DNA from: OFTM291 sp041741375
Lineage (GTDB): Bacteria > Gemmatimonadota > Gemmatimonadetes > Gemmatimonadales > GWC2-71-9
NCBI GenBank assembly: GCA_041741375.1
Contig: JBGSKF010000020.1
Span: forward strand, 13,942 to 77,941
Reading direction: 5' to 3'
Length of the DNA stretch: 64,000 nucleotides
Positions within the stretch are counted from its first letter, which is position 1. Each line of letters opens with the position of its first letter. The notes beneath the pieces were generated by a model. It was not told the origin of the DNA. It did no database searches and saw only the letters and a list, made by a program, of their open reading frames with translations. This document shows positions 59,026 through 64,000 of the stretch, piece after piece. The position numbers were made by a program, and so were the translations under genes.

Positions 59026-59103
59026 GGAGTAGGGAGTAGGGAGTAGGGAGTAGGGAATAGGGAGTAGGGAATAGGGAGTAGGGAGTAGGGAATAGGGAGT
59101 AGG
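59023..59103. repeat. heptanucleotide tandem repeat GGGAGTA / GGGAATA
   Basis: Eleven or so 7-bp units, TAGGGAG with some TAGGGAA variants, start at the stop codon of the transglycosylase gene. A 7-base unit containing TAG puts a stop in every frame within 21 bases when read on the plus strand. Confidence 0.9.
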
Positions 59104-59510
59104 GGCCACACCACCCGCCCGTCATTGCGAGGGCCCGCAGGGCCCGTGGCAATCTCGTGAGCGGTAGGCGGTAGGCGGTAGGCGGTGGGCGGTAGGCCCC
59201 ACACCACCCGATGCCGTCATTGCGAGGGCCCGCAGGGCCCGTGGCAATCTCGTGAGCGGTAGGCGGTAGGCGGTAGGCGGTGGGCGGTGGGCGGTAGGCC
59301 CCACACCACCCGATGCCGTCATTGCGAGGGCCCGCAGGGCCCGTGGCAATCTCGTGAACCGGTGGCAGCCCGGGATGACGCCCCGTCGGCCCTCACGCCG
59401 GAACCGACCTGGGCTCGGGCAGGAAGGCCGGCCATCCCGGTCCGGAACACCATTCGCTCACGGGATCGCCACGGCGGCATACGCCGCCTCGCGATGACAG
59501 AGTTCGCGAT
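59104..59510. repeat. composite palindromic element: partial copies and copy 2
   Basis: The stretch 59026-59539 has no gene. Hairpin 1 (cattgcgagggcccgcagggcccgtggcaat) occurs three times, at about 59124, 59219 and 59320, each separated by GGCGGTA heptamer runs. The last copy continues through the approximately 100-bp linker to hairpin 2 (about 59464-59498), giving the full copy 2 at 59265-59499. The flippase start follows 41 bases later. Confidence 0.85.
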
Positions 59511-59539
59511 GACACCCCTCCACCCAATATCTTGCAGCC

Positions 59540-61081
59540 ATGACCCCATCCGGTCCACCCGACACCCCGACCCAGAGCCCCACCTCATCCCCCCCGTCCG
59601 CCGCGAAGCCTCCGCGCAACGCCGAGCCGGACCGCGCGGTGGACCGGGCCCTGGTGCGCGGGATCGCCTGGACCGGCAGCATGAAGTGGGCAACCCAGTT
59701 CATCACCTGGGCCGGGATGATCGTGCTGGCCCGGCTCCTCACCCCCGAGGACTACGGCCTGGTGGGGATGGCCACCATCTATCTCGGCTTCATCACCATC
59801 ATCACCGAATTCGGGCTCGGCGCCTCGATCATCACCATCCGCACCCTCTCCCGGCACCAGGTGGCCCAGCTCAACACCGTGGCCCTGGCCCTGGGCCTCC
59901 TCGGCGCCGCCGTGACCGCCGCCTCGGCGGTGCCGCTGGGCCTCTTTTTCCGGGCGCCGGAACTCCCCTGGGTCGTGGTGGCCCTGAGCAGCACCTTCGT
60001 CATCGCCTCCTTCAAGATCGTGCCCACGGCCCTTCTGCAGAAAGCGCTCCGGTTCCGCGCCCTCGCCCTGATCGACGCCGCCTTCGCCGTGCTCTTCACC
60101 GCGGCCAACATCGGGTTTGCCCTCCTCGGCTACCGGTACTGGGCCCTGGTGCTGGGCGGGATCGTGGCCAACGTCGCGGCGGCGCTGGTGCTCAACCTCT
60201 ATCAGCCCCACGGGTACGCCTGGCCCCGGCGGCGCGACCTGGGCCCCGCGATGCGCTTCAGCAACGACGTCCTGATCGGCCGGATCGCCTGGTATTTCTA
60301 CTCCAATGCGGACTTTGCCACCGCCGGCCGGATGCTGGGCAAGGGCCTGCTCGGGGCCTACACCTTTGCCTGGACCATCGCGAGCATGCCGGTGGAAAAG
60401 GTGACGAGTCTCGTCACCCGGGTCACCCCGGCGGTCTTTGCCCGGCTGCAGGACGATCTCCCCGCACTCCGGCGGATGGTCTGCAACGTGACCGAGGGGC
60501 TCGCCCTCCTCACCCTCCCCGCCTCACTCGGCATTGCCGTGGTGGCGGACGACCTGGTGCAGGTGGCGCTGGGGCCGGGGTGGGAGGCGGCGATTGCACC
60601 GCTCCGGCTCCTGGCCCTCTACGCCTCCCTCCGATCGATCGTGACGATCCTCCCCCAGGCGCTGATGGCGCTGCACGACACCCGCTGGCTCAAGTGGCAT
60701 GGGCTCGCCACCACCCTGGTGCTCCCCGCGGGTTTCATCATCGGGGCGCGCTGGGGAGCGGTGGGAATCGCGATGGGGTGGATCACGGTCTACCCCCTCA
60801 CCGTGGTTCCCCTCTACTGGCGCACCTTCCGGAAAACCGGTCTCGGCGGGGGGGAATACCTGCGGGCCGTCTGGCCCGCACTCCGCGGCTCGCTGGTGAT
60901 GGCGGCGGCCGTGATGCTGGTGAACCAGGGGCTGGGGGAAACGGTGTCCCGCCCGGCGAGTCTGGCCCTGCAGGTCCTCACCGGGGTGCTGGTGTTCGGT
61001 CTGGTGGGGTTCCTCCCGGCCCGGGAGCGGATTACCGGACTGTTCCGGATTCTCCGGTCCCAGCCGGTGGCGGCCGCATGA
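59540..61081 (+). CDS. WzxC-type polysaccharide flippase (MOP superfamily)
   Basis: A 513-residue protein. After a Pro/Ser-rich N-terminal tail of about 35 residues come 12-14 helices. The first block reads MKWATQFITWAGMIVLARLL then TPEDYGLVGMATIYLGF, the hallmark of WzxC-like lipopolysaccharide flippases, with LLGAYTFAWTIASMPVEKVT further on. It translocates lipid-linked oligosaccharides across the inner membrane. It overlaps the phosphatase gene by ATGA, an arrangement common in capsule and EPS loci. This is the second Wzx-type flippase in the window. Confidence 0.87.
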   Translation: MTPSGPPDTPTQSPTSSPPSAAKPPRNAEPDRAVDRALVRGIAWTGSMKWATQFITWAGMIVLARLLTPEDYGLVGMATIYLGFITIITEFGLGASIITIRTLSRHQVAQLNTVALALGLLGAAVTAASAVPLGLFFRAPELPWVVVALSSTFVIASFKIVPTALLQKALRFRALALIDAAFAVLFTAANIGFALLGYRYWALVLGGIVANVAAALVLNLYQPHGYAWPRRRDLGPAMRFSNDVLIGRIAWYFYSNADFATAGRMLGKGLLGAYTFAWTIASMPVEKVTSLVTRVTPAVFARLQDDLPALRRMVCNVTEGLALLTLPASLGIAVVADDLVQVALGPGWEAAIAPLRLLALYASLRSIVTILPQALMALHDTRWLKWHGLATTLVLPAGFIIGARWGAVGIAMGWITVYPLTVVPLYWRTFRKTGLGGGEYLRAVWPALRGSLVMAAAVMLVNQGLGETVSRPASLALQVLTGVLVFGLVGFLPARERITGLFRILRSQPVAAA

Positions 61082-61623
61082 CGCCGCGGGAGTGGCTCTC
61101 CGCCATCAAGCATACCCCTGACCGGTTGTTTCACCCCTCCCGGCGCCGCAGCGCGCTCGACCTTCTCGAGCACACCCCCCGCCCCACGGCCATCGTGGTG
61201 AGCTGTCTCGGGAACATCTGCCGGAGCCCCTACGCCGAGGCGGTTCTGCGCGAACAACTCACCCACCGCAACCTCTCCATTCCCCTCTCCTCGGCGGGGT
61301 TGATCGGCCCGGGGCGCCCCGCCGATCCGACGGCCCGGGAGCGGGCCCGGGCCCGCGGGATATCCCTCGATGGGCACCAATCGCGACTGATCACGCCAGT
61401 GCCGCCAGGGGCGATGCTGCTGCTCGTGGACCCGGGACACCGGCCCCGGGTGGAGCCGTTTCTGCACCGCGAGTCGGTCGTGATCGTTCTTGGAGACCTC
61501 GATCCCCACCCGATCACGACGCGAGTGATTCCCGACCCGTACGGCCGGGCCACGGAGGAGTTCGACCGCGCGTTCGACCGGATCGACCGGTGCCTGGAGG
61601 TGCTGGTGGGAGGACTCGGGTAG
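61078..61623 (+). CDS. low-molecular-weight protein-tyrosine phosphatase (Wzb-like)
   Basis: A 181-residue protein. The N-terminal extension of about 35 residues is basic. The phosphatase loop is VVSCLGNICRSPYAEAVLRE, with nucleophile Cys and Arg in a CX5R arrangement. The general-acid Asp is in IPDPYGRATEEFDRAFDRI. Wzb-type enzymes dephosphorylate the Wzc tyrosine kinase and so regulate polysaccharide export; no Wzc is encoded in this window. The ATG at 61078 overlaps the flippase stop. A long frame upstream in the same phase is a shadow of the flippase gene. Confidence 0.88.
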   Translation: MTPREWLSAIKHTPDRLFHPSRRRSALDLLEHTPRPTAIVVSCLGNICRSPYAEAVLREQLTHRNLSIPLSSAGLIGPGRPADPTARERARARGISLDGHQSRLITPVPPGAMLLLVDPGHRPRVEPFLHRESVVIVLGDLDPHPITTRVIPDPYGRATEEFDRAFDRIDRCLEVLVGGLG

Positions 61624-61683
61624 CCGTCCCACCCCGGCAGGCATCCTCCGAAACCGGAGCTGCGACCCGCAGGAAGGCTTCAC

Positions 61684-61781
61684 ATGCCCCGAAGGGGCAT
61701 CGTCCTCAATAGCCCCGGGTTGCGCCGCAGGCGCTACCCGGGGTTGGCGGCGCACCCATTCTCCACAACCCCAACGGGGTT
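61684..61781. repeat. cluster of three extragenic hairpins
   Basis: ATGCCCC-GAA-GGGGCAT (61684-61700), CCCCGGGT...ACCCGGGG enclosing gcgcc/ggcgc (61713-61743), and AACCCC-AAC-GGGGTT (61767-61781). The first may also act as terminator of the flippase-phosphatase pair. No gene is seen from 61624 to 62342. Confidence 0.75.
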
Positions 61782-61852
61782 GCGGCATCCGTCCCTCGCG
61801 AGGGCTCGCCGCCCGTGGCGATCCTGTGGCCGGATGGAGGGGCGGGCAGACT

Positions 61853-61870
61853 TTGTGAAATATTTCACAA
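61853..61870. promoter_or_regulatory. perfect Rex-type operator palindrome, without an adjacent gene
   Basis: TTGTGAAATATTTCACAA is a perfect 18-bp palindrome identical to the consensus recognised by Rex, the NADH/NAD+-sensing repressor (TTGTGAA-N4-TTCACAA). It stands in an AT-rich patch within GC-rich repeat DNA. The nearest downstream gene is the antitoxin 470 bases away, so it is an orphan site or part of a transferred fragment. Confidence 0.55.
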
Positions 61871-61923
61871 TCTCATTTTCGGTACTGGAATTGTCGAAGG
61901 GAAGGGCGCATCACGCTGTTTGA

Positions 61924-62045
61924 AATCGCTATTCTCGGGGCTGTCGCCCCTTGCTCGGCTATGCGGTGGCTGGCGCCACCGGGGTGCACGGACAAGCATC
62001 CGGGCCGTATCAACTTGCGATCGCTATTCTCGGGGGGAGGGTGCG
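61924..62045. repeat. REP-type hairpin repeats
   Basis: atcgctattctcggggctgtcgccccttgctcggctatgcggtggctggcgccaccgg forms two successive hairpins (GGGGC/GCCCC and GGTGGC/GCCACC). A partial copy (gcgatcgctattctcgggggga) follows at 62018. The same sequence type flanks the RAYT gene. Confidence 0.8.
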
Positions 62046-62105
62046 CCACGGAGATAAGACGCAACACGCCCACACTCGCCACCCACGTACACCAACAAAG
62101 CGTCG

Positions 62106-62205
62106 TCGTGCGTTTTTCGGCACTCCCTCGCGTGAATCGGGTGATCCACCTCGGAGTCCTGGCTGCATCTTTCCTGCATGCACTACCGGGTCTGCTTCAT
62201 CGCGC
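62106..62205 (+). pseudogene. truncated copy of the 5' end of the RAYT transposase gene
   Basis: tcgtgcgttttt, then ggagtcctggctgcatctttcc and an ATG at 62178 followed by codons for HYRVCFI, parallel the DNA from 63083 through the start of the intact gene (MYYRVCF). After seven or eight codons the similarity ends and no HUH motif follows. It is a 5' remnant or a repeat-mediated duplication. Confidence 0.6.
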
Positions 62206-62342
62206 TCTTCCGCCCTCCCGCGCACCCTGCGGCTGGCTGGCCTTTGTGCCTTGGCTTCGGGTCTTGCGCCTCATTCCCTGTTTGGTCGTTCCCGCCATCC
62301 GCGTTAGCTTTGCTGGGCGCACCCGAACCGGGGAGGACACCA

Positions 62343-62567
62343 ATGTTGCGTACGATTGAGGCCATTATCGAGGCCGACGGACGGGTGCGGCTCCTGGAGT
62401 CCGTCACGCTTCCCGGGGCGCACCGCGCCCTAGTGACCGTGCTCGAGGAGCTTGGAGCGGAGGAGAGTGGCGACCTCATGGCCCAGTTGAGTGCGCCGGC
62501 ACTCGCCCACGACTGGAATCGCCCGGAGGAGGACGCCGCGTGGGCGCACCTTCAGCCGGGAGCGTAG
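62343..62567 (+). CDS. antitoxin of a MazF/PemK-type module
   Basis: A 74-residue acidic protein. It begins MLRTIEAIIEADGRVRLLES, a short beta-rich DNA-binding-like start, and ends LAHDWNRPEEDAAWAHLQ, a tail typical of small antitoxins encoded before MazF/PemK toxins. GGGGAGGA lies five bases before the ATG. It overlaps the toxin gene by 28 bases, so the pair is co-translated. It should bind and neutralise the toxin and repress the module; the repressor role is inferred. Confidence 0.75.
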   Translation: MLRTIEAIIEADGRVRLLESVTLPGAHRALVTVLEELGAEESGDLMAQLSAPALAHDWNRPEEDAAWAHLQPGA

Positions 62568-62884
62568 TCCTCGTTCCGTTCCCGTTCTCGGACTTGTCCG
62601 AGACCAAGTTGCGCCCAGCCATCGTGCTGGCCGATGCGGGCCGAGGGGATGCCATTCTCTGTCAGGTCACCGGCAATCGTTATGGCGACCCCATCGCAAT
62701 GGAACTCTCGACGTCCGACTTTGCCTCCGGTTCCTTGCAACGGACCAGCTATGTCCGGCCGGGGAAGCTGTTCACCGCGAGCGGTGGCCTCATCGTCCGG
62801 GAAGTGGGCATTCTCAACCCCGAATCTCTTTCACGCCTCATCGACCGGGTCATCGAGTTGCTGCGTAGTTCAACGCGGGAGTAG
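62540..62884 (+). CDS. PemK/MazF-family endoribonuclease toxin
   Basis: A 114-residue protein. SVVLVPFPFSDLSETKLRPAIVLAD is the family's opening strand-loop with the catalytic Arg-Pro, followed by AILCQVTGNRYGDP and LFTASGGLIVREVGILN. MazF-type toxins cut single-stranded mRNA. The GTG start has GGAGG seven bases upstream, inside the antitoxin gene. Length and motifs are complete, so it is probably active. Confidence 0.85.
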   Translation: MGAPSAGSVVLVPFPFSDLSETKLRPAIVLADAGRGDAILCQVTGNRYGDPIAMELSTSDFASGSLQRTSYVRPGKLFTASGGLIVREVGILNPESLSRLIDRVIELLRSSTRE

Positions 62885-62924
62885 CTCTCCGTCGTCGGCG
62901 TCGCCCTTCCCGGGGGTGAAGGGC

Positions 62925-63085
62925 GCAGCACGCTGTTTAAGATCGCTATTCTCGGGGGGAGGGCGCGCCACGGCGCGCCCCTACGCACTCCTTGCTCGGA
63001 ATTCAGGATTGGAATTCTCGGGGCTCACGCCCCTTGCTCGGCTGTGCGGTGGCTCACGCCACCGGGTGTACCCGCAGGACTGTCG
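62925..63085. repeat. REP-type hairpin repeats upstream of the RAYT gene
   Basis: aagatcgctattctcggggggagggcgcgccacggcgcgcccc and then ggaattctcggggctcacgccccttgctcggctgtgcggtggctcacgccaccgg repeat the hairpin modules of 61924-62045 and 63596-64000, placing the transposase gene between matching repeats. The rest of 62885-63155 shows no gene. Confidence 0.8.
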
Positions 63086-63155
63086 TGCGTTTTCAGGCGT
63101 TGCCGTTGCGCGAAAAGGGGCTTTCACTGGGGAGTCATGGTCGCATCTTCCCCGC

Positions 63156-63557
63156 ATGTACTATCGGGTCTGCTTCCACATCGTCTGGACCACGCTGGAC
63201 CGGATGCCGACGATCGATTTCGAACGCGCGGCCTGCCTCCGGCGGATCCTTCCCACGGCGGCGCGGGAGAACGGAGGCCAGCTCCTCGGAATCGGGATCG
63301 TGCAGACGCATCTGCACGTGCTCGTTCGCGCCACTCCCCGATTCGACTGTGCCCGGTTCGTCGGGCGGGCCAAGTCAGTGAGTTCGCTCCTCTCCCGGCG
63401 CGAGGAACTGGGAGATCCCGACCGGCCTCTGCGGTGGGCGAGTGGTTACTCGGTCACCAGCGTCGGACCCAACGAGGTCGGTCGAATCCGCCAATACGTT
63501 CTGGGACAGGCACGCCGTCATCCCGAGGAGGCCATTCCCGACAGTCCGAGCGCGTGA
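63156..63557 (+). CDS. REP-associated tyrosine transposase (RAYT, IS200/TnpA-like)
   Basis: A 133-residue Y1-HUH protein. MYYRVCFHIVWTTLDRMPTI is the standard opening. The metal-binding HUH is H52-Leu-H54 in QTHLHVLVR. WASGYSVTSVG is the usual W-x2-GY segment, and the nucleophile is probably Y114 in IRQYVLGQARRHPEE. RAYTs are domesticated IS200-type enzymes linked to REP palindromes, and REP-like hairpins lie on both sides here. The upstream DNA has no strong ribosome-binding site. Intact by length. Confidence 0.87.
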   Translation: MYYRVCFHIVWTTLDRMPTIDFERAACLRRILPTAARENGGQLLGIGIVQTHLHVLVRATPRFDCARFVGRAKSVSSLLSRREELGDPDRPLRWASGYSVTSVGPNEVGRIRQYVLGQARRHPEEAIPDSPSA

Positions 63558-63595
63558 CAAGGGACGGAGTCCGCCCGGTGTCGGGCCGTGTGAAC

Positions 63596-64000
63596 GTGGA
63601 GATCGCCTATTCTCGGGGCTGGCGCCCCTTGCTCGGCTGTGCGGTGGCTGTCGCCACCGGGGCATGGACGACGCTCCGGGCCGAGTGAATGGCCCAAGGT
63701 CACATCGAGGGGTTCAGGGCCGAGTGAATGGCCCAGGGTCGCATCGAGGGGCTCAGGGCCGTGTCAACGGCCCCAAGGCCGAGCCCGGGGCGAAAGCCCC
63801 GGGGCGCCCCTTGCTCGGCTGTGCGGTGGCTCACGCCACCGGGGTGCACGGGGAAGCTCCGGGCCGAGTGAATGGCCCAGGGTCGCATCGAGGGACTCAG
63901 GGCCGTGTCAACGGCCCCAAAGCCGAGCCCGGGGCGAAAGCCCCGGGGCGCCCCTTGCTCGGCTGTGCGGTGGCTGTCGCCACCGGGGCATGGACGACGC
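63596..64000. repeat. REP-type tandem array running off the right edge
   Basis: Units begin with ccccttgctcggctgtgcggtggct at 63625, 63807 and 63951 (182- and 144-bp spacing). Each carries GGTGGC/GCCACC, a GGCCGAGTGAATGGCCC-type segment, and a stable hairpin CCCGGGGC-GAAA-GCCCCGGG with a GNRA loop. The 38-bp length difference equals one extra copy of gggccgagtgaatggcccagggtcgcatcgaggggctca in the first unit. No gene is seen. Confidence 0.88.

Overview
This is a GC-rich bacterial chromosome segment packed with cell-surface polysaccharide genes. A PEP-CTERM protein at the left end, many ATGA/GTGA start-stop overlaps, frequent GTG starts and families of extragenic palindromes suggest a Gemmatimonadota-like organism. 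That is an inference from gene style, because no rRNA or other marker gene is present.

Layout. 1-1.5 kb: end of a membrane protein gene and a PEP-CTERM (exosortase substrate) gene with a sigma-54-type promoter. 1.5-3.8 kb (minus): two glycosyltransferases. 3.95-25.9 kb (plus): a long run of overlapping genes. It holds GT-C-like membrane proteins, an epimerase, a B12/radical SAM enzyme, a CDP-glucose branch (C-methyltransferase, rfbF, rfbG), a HAD phosphatase, a PepSY pair, GT2 enzymes, a flippase-like protein, a mutase-like flavoprotein and a GMC oxidoreductase. 27.0-33.8 kb (minus): a metallophosphoesterase / CotH-kinase-like / TPR / DUF4956 / VTC-domain cassette. 33.9-45.1 kb (minus): a Wzx-type flippase, two small paralogous membrane proteins, GT2 and GT4 enzymes, a deacetylase, an epimerase and a second mutase-like flavoprotein. 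45.3 kb (plus): a UbiA-family decaprenyl-phosphate phosphoribosyltransferase-like gene. 47.2-55.1 kb (minus): a methyltransferase, membrane proteins including a flippase-like/methyltransferase fusion, and two glycosyltransferases. 55.3-61.6 kb: a GT4, an amidase, a GT51 transglycosylase, a WzxC-type flippase and a low-molecular-weight tyrosine phosphatase. 61.6-64 kb: a repeat island with a MazF-type toxin-antitoxin pair, a REP-associated tyrosine transposase (RAYT) and a degenerate copy of its 5' region.

Together the genes describe synthesis, modification (branched deoxysugar, methylation, deacetylation, possible furanose sugars) and export of one or more surface glycans. No unambiguous Wzy polymerase, Wza/Wzc exporter or priming transferase was recognised, so the locus probably extends outside the window.

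The non-coding DNA is unusually structured. Two arrays of an ACCACAGAG-type repeat and one copy of a second composite palindromic element lie exactly at the convergent gene junctions. Several genes take their stop codon, and sometimes their last residues, from such repeats. Paired GTTG-N8-CAAC palindromes occur in two upstream regions and look like a shared operator. A perfect Rex-type palindrome sits alone in the right-hand repeat island.
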